From an uncultured Erysipelotrichales bacterium (lineage in GTDB: Bacteria; Bacillota_I; Bacilli_A; Erysipelotrichales; Coprobacillaceae): 10,165 bases of DNA. Where the stretch lies: assembly GCA_910586805.1 (NCBI GenBank), contig CAJUJC010000080.1, forward strand, positions 1 to 10,165, written 5' to 3'. Shown here one piece after another: positions 1 through 5,256 of the stretch; within the stretch, counting starts at the first letter, position 1; each line of letters starts with the position of its first letter. The position numbers and the translations under genes are program-made. The notes beneath the pieces were generated by a model. That model was not told where the DNA came from and made no database searches. It worked only from the letters and a program-made list of their open reading frames with translations.

Positions 1-42
1 ATTTAAAAAAGAAAATAATAAAATGAGAAAAGAGGTGATAAA

Positions 43-942
43 ATGGAAAGAGAAAAAATATTATCTTATTTGAATGAAGACATTATGAATCAAGGAACAT
101 ATTATTCTCATAAGTGTATTCCTGCTCAAATCAGTCATGCAATATATATGTTTGGAAATTTGACAATAACTGATATTTTAGCTTTCATTGATATAACTCA
201 AAATCAAGATGGAAGCCAAGGAGTGATTATAACACCAACACATATTTATTTTTGTTTTACTAAATCAGGTTCTTTTGCATATGAAGATATTCAATCATTA
301 CGTTTACAAAAACATAGACATCAACAAGCTATATCTTCTATATGTTTAAAAGAAAAAACATATACATTTCAAAATAACTATTTTAATCAAGAAAAATGGA
401 TTGAGTTTCTTTCCTTTGTTTCACAAATTGATTATGAATTACAAATGACAATCCATGAGAAGATTGAGTATTATACACGAAAAGTTATTGACGATATTTT
501 TAATGATGAATATGAGGATGTTGCATTAACTTCTAAACAAGATCAACAGCTTCATGATGTTTTAGATAACTTAAAAGTTGTTTCTCAAATGGAAGATGAT
601 GATTGTCAATCTGAGTTAGAAATAATATGTAAACAGTCATTAGATATTTTCTTTGATTTAGAATTGGATAGTGATGAAATAGATATATTGATAGATATAG
701 AAAAACAAATATCTTCTATGATGGAATCACAATATGGTGAGGATATCATAAATCAATATACTCAAGGTAATAAAGAATTGTATGAACGTGTTCAAAATAC
801 AATGCAGGCGTTAGGAATAAGTGAAGAGGAGTTAAAAGGAAAAACGCCTGAAGAGTTAGAACAATATATAAATGATTTATGTCATCGTTTTGGTATATCA
901 AAAAGTATGCTCGACGACTTAGCAAAAAAATTCACTTGTTAA
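43..942 (+). CDS. Hypothetical protein, 299 aa, possible PH-like N-terminal domain and acidic helical C-terminus
   Basis: I do not recognise this protein by name. The ATG follows a good ribosome binding site (AGAGGTGAT, 31-39). Residues about 20-130 alternate short hydrophobic strands with polar turns and read like a small beta-rich domain: ILAFIDIT at about 45-52, then GVIITPTHIYFCF, then a YEDI strand. This layout recalls bacterial PH-like domains in Firmicute proteins of unknown role, but that is an inference from pattern only. From about residue 130 the chain looks helical and strongly acidic. The last 60 residues carry two similar turns (LGISEEEL and FGISKSML), perhaps a short helical repeat. 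There is no signal peptide or membrane segment, so it is probably cytoplasmic. It converges on the next gene and shares a terminator with it. Nothing upstream is visible to show operon context. Confidence 0.75.
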   Translation: MEREKILSYLNEDIMNQGTYYSHKCIPAQISHAIYMFGNLTITDILAFIDITQNQDGSQGVIITPTHIYFCFTKSGSFAYEDIQSLRLQKHRHQQAISSICLKEKTYTFQNNYFNQEKWIEFLSFVSQIDYELQMTIHEKIEYYTRKVIDDIFNDEYEDVALTSKQDQQLHDVLDNLKVVSQMEDDDCQSELEIICKQSLDIFFDLELDSDEIDILIDIEKQISSMMESQYGEDIINQYTQGNKELYERVQNTMQALGISEEELKGKTPEELEQYINDLCHRFGISKSMLDDLAKKFTC

Positions 943-953
943 AGTGAATTTTT
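926..953. terminator. Bidirectional hairpin terminator between convergent genes
   Basis: A perfect 12-bp inverted repeat (926-937 paired with 942-953) with a GTTA loop. The arms begin and end in A and T runs, so each strand ends in U's. The TAA of the plus-strand gene (940-942) and the TAA of the minus-strand gene (952-954) both overlap it. The hairpin therefore lies partly inside coding sequence on both sides and serves both genes. Confidence 0.8.
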
Positions 954-1608
954 AAATATAAATAGATAATGCACCAATTAAATCCATATCTTCATCATCT
1001 TTAAAATGTTCTAATTGTTTCTTTAAAATAGAAACATATTCTTTGTGTTCAAAATGAACAAGAGGTGATCTTGATAATATAATGTGATGATTAATATGCT
1101 TTCTTATAAAATAATTAATTTGAGCGATATAAAGACGAATTTTAATAGGATTATATTCGAATAATTCACGAATATATTCTCTTTGCTTTGGTGTGAGTTT
1201 ATCAAAGTTATACAATTGATAAATGAGTTTAGATGGACCATAGAAAAGAAAGTTATCAATCCATCCTATATCCTCTTTATAAAAATAATCAATATTTTTT
1301 AATGCTCTTAAAATCATTTTATCTACATATAACATTTGATTTTTTGGTAAGTGTAATTCAAATTTAGATTGGTTAATATATGCAATTTCCTGATCTATAT
1401 TATAATACTTTTCTTTCCCATTTTCATCCTTATAAACAAGATACTGTTCTCCATTAAGTTTATCAGATAAATCTGTACTATTTTGTATTAATTTTGTTTT
1501 TGTAGATATATAGCATCCACCTTTTAATTCTCCTTTTAGAATTGGACTTCTTATAAGATTGGCTTCTTTAAATAAATCCAAATCACCATATAAAGACTTG
1601 TATTCCAT
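952..1608 (-). CDS. Hypothetical protein, 218 aa, no recognised domain
   Basis: I do not recognise this gene. The start is well supported: on the minus strand, AAAGGAGAAGA lies just upstream of the ATG at 1606-1608. The N-terminal half (about residues 20-100) looks beta-rich, with short hydrophobic stretches and a run of basic and polar residues. The C-terminal half (about 100-205) looks helical, rich in aromatic and basic residues (for example RLYIAQINYFIRKHINHH), and ends with the acidic segment KDDEDMD. No signal peptide, transmembrane segment, cysteine cluster or catalytic motif is apparent, so a cytoplasmic protein is likely. It is transcribed toward gene 43-942 and away from the regulator pair. 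A TATAAT at 1732-1737 on its strand could be its -10 box, but the matching -35 is poor. Base composition does not differ from its neighbours. Confidence 0.72.
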   Translation of the reverse strand: MEYKSLYGDLDLFKEANLIRSPILKGELKGGCYISTKTKLIQNSTDLSDKLNGEQYLVYKDENGKEKYYNIDQEIAYINQSKFELHLPKNQMLYVDKMILRALKNIDYFYKEDIGWIDNFLFYGPSKLIYQLYNFDKLTPKQREYIRELFEYNPIKIRLYIAQINYFIRKHINHHIILSRSPLVHFEHKEYVSILKKQLEHFKDDEDMDLIGALSIYI

Positions 1609-1912
1609 AACTATCTTCTCCTTTTGTTTATTTTTATATGTTTTGATTCATTTTCAAAGTGAATATATAAATTTAACCATTTTTTATGAAGGAACTATAT
1701 CATAGTATTTGAAAGTTATTACCTAGTTAAAATTATACCATTCATAATTTGTGTTTTAAATATCTTTAGATATTTTTTAAATTTTTATTAAACATCTTAA
1801 CTTGTTTCAGGTTAGCCATATTGTGTCAAGAGTTAATAACTGTTGTTTTAAAAATACACATAAAAGTGTAGAGTGAAGTCATCTTATCATTTCATAACAT
1901 AAACTTCTATAA
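1609..1912. other. Non-coding AT-rich divergent intergenic region
   Basis: No credible gene was found on either strand. It should hold the promoter of the minus-strand gene ending at 952; the best -10 is TATAAT on the minus strand at 1732-1737, with a weak -35. Small dyads are present: AAATATCT-TT-AGATATTT at 1758-1775, followed by a short T run, and TACAC-N6-GTGTA at 1855-1870. Neither can be assigned a role. The region ends at the CCCC-N8-GGGG palindrome in front of the first regulator gene. Confidence 0.5.
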
Positions 1913-1957
1913 CCCCGATATATCGGGGACGTAAATTAAAAAATAATTTCATATAAT
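1913..1957 (+). promoter_or_regulatory. Promoter and palindromic operator of first HTH gene (copy 1)
   Basis: A perfect 16-base palindrome (CCCCGATATATCGGGG, 1913-1928) is followed by ACGTAAAT (1929-1936), a 15-base spacer and TATAAT (1952-1957). Counting 17 bases back from the -10, the -35 would be ACGTAA, a poor sigma-A match. The dyad is centred near -43 if transcription starts near 1964. This suits an activator next to a weak -35, or a repressor. The same arrangement recurs base for base in spacing at 2242-2286. Confidence 0.7.
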
Positions 1958-1986
1958 AAATATGGAATTGTGGAAGGAGTGATTCG

Positions 1987-2187
1987 ATGATAAGTTATGA
2001 GCCATTTTTTGAAACACTTAAGCGTAAGGGAATCACTCAGTATGATTTAGAAAATCATATGGATGTATCTAAAGGAACTTTAGATAGTCTAAGAAACAAT
2101 AAAAATATAACATTATTAACATTAGAAAGTTTATGTATTCTTTTGAATTGTCAACCATGGGATATTTTTAAATTTGTAAAAGAATAA
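1987..2187 (+). CDS. Small Xre/Cro-type HTH transcriptional regulator, 66 aa (copy 1)
   Basis: A stand-alone helix-turn-helix protein of the Cro/C1-like class, in the HTH_26 style of very small regulators. The pattern GITQYDLENHMDVSKGTLDSLR (about residues 15-36) fits helix 2, turn and recognition helix. The following segment, ITLLTLESLCILLNCQPWDIFKFV, matches the usual ending of these proteins (one helix, then C-x-P-x-D-hydrophobic). There is no effector or oligomerisation domain, so it probably binds DNA as a dimer. The ATG has AAGGAG seven bases upstream. It has its own promoter with a palindromic element and its own terminator. About 40 of 66 residues are identical to the next gene, so the two arose by tandem duplication. 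Autoregulation through the CCCC-N8-GGGG dyad is plausible but inferred. Confidence 0.88.
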   Translation: MISYEPFFETLKRKGITQYDLENHMDVSKGTLDSLRNNKNITLLTLESLCILLNCQPWDIFKFVKE

Positions 2188-2198
2188 AATATTCTTCC

Positions 2199-2223
2199 AA
2201 ACATCTTTTGAAGATGTTTTTTT
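2199..2223 (+). terminator. Rho-independent terminator after first HTH gene
   Basis: A 9-bp stem (AAACATCTT at 2199-2207 with AAGATGTTT at 2211-2219) with a TTG loop continues into a T run to 2223. It lies 12 bases after the stop codon and separates the two regulator units. Confidence 0.85.
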
Positions 2224-2241
2224 GTTTCACTATTATTATAT

Positions 2242-2286
2242 CCCCAAAAACATGGGGATGTAAATAGTTTATGAAGCAAATATAAT
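2242..2286 (+). promoter_or_regulatory. Promoter and dyad operator of second HTH gene (copy 2)
   Basis: CCCC (2242-2245), eight bases, GGGG (2254-2257), then ATGTAAAT (2258-2265), exactly 15 bases, then TATAAT (2281-2286). The dyad extends to ATCCCC/GGGGAT. The central eight bases differ completely from copy 1, whereas the G/C tracts, the AYGTAAAT block and the spacing to the -10 are unchanged. That pattern points to selection on protein contacts rather than mere recent copying. Confidence 0.7.
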
Positions 2287-2326
2287 AAAAAAGAAATGAT
2301 AATTGAAAGAGTGAGGAGTGATGTAT

Positions 2327-2533
2327 ATGATTAGTTATAAACCTTTTTTCAAAACTCTTGAAAAGAAAGGAATAACTCAATATCAGTTAGAAGATAATGA
2401 TCTACTATCAAAAGGAACTTTGGATAATTTAAGACATAATCGTAGCATTACACTTTCAACTTTGGAATATATTTGTTGTTTAATTGAATGTGAACCTCTT
2501 GATGTTTTTGAATTTATAAAGGATGCTCAATAA
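2327..2533 (+). CDS. Small Xre/Cro-type HTH transcriptional regulator, 68 aa (copy 2)
   Basis: Paralogue of the preceding small regulator, aligning without gaps over 66 residues with about 61% identity plus two extra C-terminal residues. The helix-turn-helix core spans about residues 15-36. The turn and start of the recognition helix (SKGTLD) are conserved, but the segment just before them differs (HMDV versus NDLL). Residues in the recognition helix also change (S to N, N to H), so the DNA targets may overlap without being identical. I placed the start at ATG 2327 because the protein then begins MISYKPFF like its paralogue (MISYEPFF), and GAGGAG at 2313-2318 is eight bases upstream. GTG 2318 lies at the end of that ribosome binding site, and ATG 2321 is only two bases beyond it. 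It is transcribed from its own promoter and followed by its own terminator. Confidence 0.88.
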   Translation: MISYKPFFKTLEKKGITQYQLEDNDLLSKGTLDNLRHNRSITLSTLEYICCLIECEPLDVFEFIKDAQ

Positions 2534-2568
2534 AAAGAATATAAAAATGAGAAATATGTTTATTTAGA

Positions 2569-2601
2569 GAATACCACTACAATATAGGGTGTTCTTTTTT
2601 T
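2569..2601 (+). terminator. Probable terminator after second HTH gene
   Basis: GAATACC (2569-2575) pairs with GGTGTTC (2588-2594), including one G-T pair, across a 12-base loop. It is followed immediately by seven T's (2595-2601). It lies 35 bases beyond the stop codon. Confidence 0.7.
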
Positions 2602-2643
2602 GATGAATAAATAAAAATATTATTTTATGAAAAAATTATATAA

Positions 2644-2696
2644 AAAGATCAACTTTTTATAAATTGATCTTTATGAGAGGATTGAATTGATCCTCT
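2644..2696 (-). terminator. Two tandem hairpins at the 3' end of the PTS IIB gene
   Basis: Reading the minus strand after the IIB stop, a 7-bp stem comes first (plus-strand positions 2676-2682 with 2690-2696, loop 7). A 9-bp stem follows (2644-2652 with 2664-2672, loop 11). The second is followed on the minus strand by a short U-rich run (TTTTTATATAATTTTTT) and is the likely terminator. The first has no U run. It may stabilise the RNA end or form an alternative structure, since both left arms share GATCAATT. Confidence 0.65.
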
Positions 2697-2712
2697 TGTG
2701 TAAAAAATTATT

Positions 2713-3033
2713 TTATTTTTTCCAATCATCTAACATTTTTAATGCTTGGTCTAAAACTTTTTCTCCGTCCATCATACCATAAAGACGCATGTCAATAACA
2801 TCAACAGGGATAGCATTTTTAACTTGTTCTTTGATACCATTTAAACGGAATCTTACTTGTGGACCGATTAAAAGAACATCACATGGTTCATTAGCGTATT
2901 CAGTAGTTAACTGACTTTCGCTTACAGCCCAAATTTTACATTCTAACCCTCTTGCTTCAGCAGCTTTTTGCATACGTGTTACAAGTAAACTTGTTGACAT
3001 ACCAGCACTACATGCTAACATAATTTTTAACAT
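2713..3033 (-). CDS. PTS lactose/cellobiose-type IIB component
   Basis: A 106-residue cytoplasmic phosphocarrier of the lactose/cellobiose PTS IIB family (ChbB/CelA-like fold). It begins MLKIMLACSAGMSTSLL. The cysteine at position 8, in the C-x2-G-M-S-T-S loop, is the phosphorylated residue of this family; it accepts phosphate from IIA and passes it to sugar bound by IIC. The remainder has the usual alternating strand/helix pattern, with CDVLLIGPQVRF at about residues 71-82, and the length is normal for a single IIB domain. Its ribosome binding site AGGAGG lies nine bases before the ATG. No IIA or IIC gene adjoins it: the neighbours are a regulator on one side and a VanZ-like gene on the other. 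It must work with partners encoded elsewhere or have a regulatory role. Substrate cannot be read from the sequence. Confidence 0.92.
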   Translation of the reverse strand: MLKIMLACSAGMSTSLLVTRMQKAAEARGLECKIWAVSESQLTTEYANEPCDVLLIGPQVRFRLNGIKEQVKNAIPVDVIDMRLYGMMDGEKVLDQALKMLDDWKK

Positions 3034-3068
3034 AATTTATTTCCTCCTATATTTTTACTCATGAATTT

Positions 3069-3100
3069 ATTATACACTCTTTTTCTAAATAAGAAAAGAG
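3069..3100 (-). promoter_or_regulatory. Probable promoter of the PTS IIB gene with imperfect dyad
   Basis: TATAAT on the minus strand (3069-3074) lies 35 bases before the start codon. The -35 region is weak (TTTTCT-like, near 3092-3097). An imperfect inverted repeat, CTCTTTTTCT (3077-3086) and AGAAAAGAG (3092-3100), fills the space between and over the -35 and may be an operator. Confidence 0.45.
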
Positions 3101-3213
3101 ATTTGCTGAAAATTTCATTGAATTTAATTTGAAAACTATAAAAGTATTTTTTTAGAAAATAAAAAGATTGACTTATGTAAAAGAGTATCGTAACCTATTT
3201 CTAGGTGGTCTAT

Positions 3214-3822
3214 TTGAAGAAATTAAAAACTTTTTTTATTCTTATATTTATTGCTTCTTTTAGCATTCAGCTTTTTTATGTTTTTTCTACATCATGGATG
3301 TTAACTTTTGTTCAAAAATGTGTAATGCTTGTGATACAAATGTTATCATTAGTAGGATGGTTAAATTTTGAAGAGAATGATTTAAAGAAGTATAGAATAA
3401 AACAATTCATGTTTTTCTTATATGTGATTAATCTTTTATATATTCTATTATGGGATCAAGATTTTGGTAGAAATGAAGAAGTGTTGAGAAGTTTTGAACA
3501 TATCAATTTAAATTTATTTCATACTATCAAATTATATGTTAATGGATATAAAAATGGCGTTGTTGGATTACAATCTCTTATGATAAATTTGTTTGGCAAT
3601 TTTTGTTTATTTATGCCTATGGCTTATTTTTTGCCTGTATTATTTTCAAAGTTTAAAAAATGGTATATCTTTTTATTTGTTATTATGGTACTTGTTTTTT
3701 TGATAGAAGTTTTACAGGTGTTTTTACAAACAGGAACTGGTGATATAGATGATTGGTTTTTAAATGTTTTAGGTGCATTTGTATTGTATGTTTTATTAAG
3801 GTGTGTAAGGGAGAAGAAATGA
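3214..3822 (+). CDS. VanZ-like family membrane protein
   Basis: An integral membrane protein of about 202 residues with roughly six hydrophobic segments (about 6-25, 32-50, 64-81, 122-144, 151-171 and 181-196). The VanZ-like signature is in the C-terminal half: NLFGNFCLFMP near 125-135, then LIEVLQVFLQTGTGDIDDWFLNVLGAF at about 163-189, with the family's polar D-I-D-D motif at 177-180. VanZ itself gives low-level teicoplanin resistance, but most members have no known role, so no resistance is claimed. I chose TTG 3214 as the start because AGGTGG (3203-3208) is five bases upstream. The alternative GTG at 3205 lies inside that ribosome binding site and has none of its own. Its stop overlaps the start of the NusG domain II gene, so the two are translationally coupled. 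A TTGACT at 3168-3173 may be its -35, though the matching -10 is poor. Confidence 0.85.
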   Translation: MKKLKTFFILIFIASFSIQLFYVFSTSWMLTFVQKCVMLVIQMLSLVGWLNFEENDLKKYRIKQFMFFLYVINLLYILLWDQDFGRNEEVLRSFEHINLNLFHTIKLYVNGYKNGVVGLQSLMINLFGNFCLFMPMAYFLPVLFSKFKKWYIFLFVIMVLVFLIEVLQVFLQTGTGDIDDWFLNVLGAFVLYVLLRCVREKK

Positions 3823-4169
3823 TGAAGAAAAAAGATGTTATTGTAATTGGAATTTTGTTATTGGTGATTGGTGTAGGATATTTGATTTTTCAACTTATGC
3901 AAGGTGAGATGAAAACAATAGATATTTATTATAATAAAGATGTTATAAAACAGGTAAGTATTGATAAAGATACTGTGTATGAATTTGAAGGAGATTATGG
4001 AAAGTTTTGTTTAGAAGTGAAGGATAAAAAGTATCGTGCAATCAATGTTGAATGTCCTAATCATGATTGTGAGAAAGTAGGATGGGTTGAAAAGGGAAGT
4101 ACGAAACAAATTGTTTGTGTACCTAATAATATTTATATTATTCAAAGTGATAGTGTAGATACTTATTAA
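3819..4169 (+). CDS. Membrane-anchored NusG domain II-containing protein
   Basis: A small protein (116 aa) of the NusG_II family (formerly DUF1312). One N-terminal membrane anchor (about residues 6-26, following MMKKK) precedes an external beta domain. That domain carries the family's ending: the cysteine pair in VECPNHDCEKVGW (Cys79, Cys84), then IVCVPNNIYII (Cys100). Despite the name it is not the transcription factor NusG; it shares only a fold with that protein's domain II and should sit outside the membrane. In other Firmicutes the family often lies beside ECF-type transporter or FMN-binding protein genes; here the partner is a VanZ-like gene. The ATG at 3819 overlaps the upstream TGA (ATGA), with AAGGGAG five bases before it. 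ATG 3822 is an equally possible start. Earlier in-frame codons lie inside the VanZ-like gene and are unlikely. Confidence 0.87.
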   Translation: MMKKKDVIVIGILLLVIGVGYLIFQLMQGEMKTIDIYYNKDVIKQVSIDKDTVYEFEGDYGKFCLEVKDKKYRAINVECPNHDCEKVGWVEKGSTKQIVCVPNNIYIIQSDSVDTY

Positions 4170-4226
4170 TTTATTAGAAAATAAGTAATTGTTCACAATA
4201 AATTCATATGGCTATTGTATGATGTA

Positions 4227-4255
4227 ATTGTCTTAAGAAAAGACAATATAATAAT
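4227..4255 (+). promoter_or_regulatory. Candidate promoter with overlapping dyad for a small RNA
   Basis: TTGTCT (4228-4233), 16 bases, then AATAAT (4250-4255) fits a sigma-A promoter; an alternative -10, TATAAT, starts at 4247. An 8-bp dyad, ATTGTCTT (4227-4234) with AAGACAAT (4240-4247), covers the -35 and part of the spacer and could be an operator. The same dyad could instead be a weak 3' hairpin of the NusG domain II transcript, although no T run follows it. Confidence 0.4.
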
Positions 4256-4260
4256 CAATT

Positions 4261-4333
4261 TATAGGCGATCCCCCTCTCCCTGAATATTTGTCGTCTATA
4301 TACTAAAAAAGAACGCTCCCCACGTTCTTTTTT
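4261..4333 (+). ncRNA. Candidate C-rich-loop small RNA (about 73 nt)
   Basis: The interval predicts two hairpins and ends in a strong terminator. Hairpin 1 pairs TATAGGCGA (4261-4269) with TCGTCTATA (4292-4300), nine pairs including one G-U. It exposes a 22-base loop containing CCCCCTCTCCC (4271-4281). Hairpin 2 is the terminator at 4305-4333, whose loop is CTCCCCA. Both loops carry UCCC-type sequence complementary to purine-rich ribosome binding sites, as in LhrC-type and RsaE/RoxS small RNAs of other Firmicutes. A promoter-like sequence ends six bases upstream. The C-rich block stands out sharply from its AT-rich surroundings. Alternatively this is only a 3' region between convergent genes. 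No homologue was identified by name. Confidence 0.45.
4305..4333. terminator. Strong bidirectional terminator
   Basis: A perfect 11-bp stem (AAAAAAGAACG, 4305-4315, with CGTTCTTTTTT, 4323-4333) and a CTCCCCA loop. A/T runs on both sides allow use on either strand. It ends the HAD gene on the minus strand five bases beyond its stop, and it ends anything transcribed rightward from the NusG domain II region or the candidate small RNA. Confidence 0.9.
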
Positions 4334-4338
4334 ACTTT

Positions 4339-5127
4339 TTATATAATATGAAAGTGTTTTAATGCTTTTTCAATACCATTATTTAAAATAGAGTCAGTGC
4401 GATATGTGACAACATCAAACAAGATAGGATTACTGTTTCCCATTGCTATTGATTCTTTTGTATATGTTAACATAGGTAGGTCGTTTGTAGAATCGCCAAT
4501 ACTTATTGTTTGTTCAATAGACATATTTAAATAGTCAATAATCATTTGAATGCCTGTGGCTTTAGAAACTTGTTTTGGAACAACTTCAATAAAATCGACA
4601 TCTCTTTGAATAACATGAAAGTTAGGTTCAAGGAATGCTTTGAAAGTATTAATATCTGATCCTTCGTGATACCAAGCAGCAAACTTATCGAACATCACAT
4701 CGCTCTCTTGATTATAATAGAAAACAGGATGATTTAATTTAAGATAATCCTTTTCTGCTTTTTTTACAAATGGGTGAATGCTTGTTTCAGGAAAGAAAGC
4801 ACCTTGCATTCCTTCTAAGACATTGTCAATATGACATTTGATTGTCATATCGATGATGTCTTTTCTCATTTGTTGTGGTAATTCTAAATGAAATAAAACT
4901 TTATTATGATGCTCAATATAAGTACCACAACCACAAATATATCCATCAAATCCTATATTTTTAATATCTTGATCAATTGTGGAAACGGGTCTTCCTGTAT
5001 TGATTATACAAATATGTCCATTTGCTTGTGCATTTTGAATGGCTTTAATTGTAGAATTAGGTATATATCCATCTTCTTCATTAGATAATGTTCCATCTAT
5101 ATCAAAAAATATAATTCTTTTTTCCAT
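4339..5127 (-). CDS. Cof-type HAD-superfamily phosphatase (class IIB)
   Basis: A cytoplasmic haloacid-dehalogenase-like phosphatase of the Cof/YbiV type, 262 aa, the normal length. All four HAD motifs are visible: FFDIDGTL with nucleophile Asp9 and acid/base Asp11; INTGR with Thr44; Lys189 in SKATGI; and IGDSTNDLPML with metal-binding Asp212 and Asp216. The large insert between motifs II and III (about 80-180) is the type IIB alpha/beta cap, which sets substrate choice. Family members hydrolyse sugar phosphates, FMN or pyridoxal phosphate, and the sequence does not say which. The ATG follows GAGAGG seven bases upstream. The gene is alone on its strand, divergent from nfnA, and ends at a strong terminator. 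Confidence 0.92.
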   Translation of the reverse strand: MEKRIIFFDIDGTLSNEEDGYIPNSTIKAIQNAQANGHICIINTGRPVSTIDQDIKNIGFDGYICGCGTYIEHHNKVLFHLELPQQMRKDIIDMTIKCHIDNVLEGMQGAFFPETSIHPFVKKAEKDYLKLNHPVFYYNQESDVMFDKFAAWYHEGSDINTFKAFLEPNFHVIQRDVDFIEVVPKQVSKATGIQMIIDYLNMSIEQTISIGDSTNDLPMLTYTKESIAMGNSNPILFDVVTYRTDSILNNGIEKALKHFHII

Positions 5128-5150
5128 ATGGTTACCTCTCTTTTTTATTA

Positions 5151-5178
5151 ATCATATCGTGTATTTGATGAAAGTCAA
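5151..5178 (-). promoter_or_regulatory. Promoter of the HAD phosphatase gene
   Basis: On the minus strand, TTGACT (5173-5178), a 16-base spacer and TATGAT (5151-5156) form a good sigma-A promoter. Transcription would start about 20 bases before the ATG. Confidence 0.65.
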
Positions 5179-5191
5179 GGTATTTGTTTTA

Positions 5192-5220
5192 TTGTAAAAA
5201 AAATATCAACATGATATAAT
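5192..5220 (+). promoter_or_regulatory. Extended -10 promoter of nfnAB
   Basis: TTGTAA (5192-5197), 17 bases, then TATAAT (5215-5220). TG at 5212-5213 gives the extended -10 form TGATATAAT. It is divergent from the HAD promoter, whose -35 starts 14 bases away. The 5' leader would be about 30 bases and shows no riboswitch. Confidence 0.75.
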
Positions 5221-5256
5221 ACTTTCAATTCTTTTCAATGATAAGGGGGAATTTAT

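Noticed and set aside
1758..1778. Terminator-like hairpin AAATATCT-TT-AGATATTT with T run
   Set aside because: Only A/T-rich pairs, a two-base loop and no plus-strand gene upstream to terminate; likely chance in AT-rich DNA.
1913..1928. Palindrome as a copper (CsoR/CopY) operator
   Set aside because: G/C tracts loosely recall CsoR sites, but no copper genes are nearby and the second copy lacks the rest of the pattern.
2168..2380. Minus-strand 70-codon ORF across the gap between the two HTH genes
   Set aside because: It spans the terminator, the dyad and the promoter of the second regulator, has no ribosome binding site and shows no family resemblance.
3753..3818. Upstream extension of the NusG domain II gene into the VanZ-like gene
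   Set aside because: It would overlap 70 bases of VanZ coding sequence, has no ribosome binding site, and the family starts with a short basic stretch then a membrane anchor, as at 3819.
4011..4196. Minus-strand ORF opposite the NusG domain II gene
   Set aside because: Antisense to a recognised family with no ribosome binding site; the AT-rich code makes such open frames common.
4906..5088. Plus-strand ORF opposite the HAD phosphatase
   Set aside because: Antisense to conserved HAD motifs, with a low-complexity Ile/Asn/Ser-rich product.
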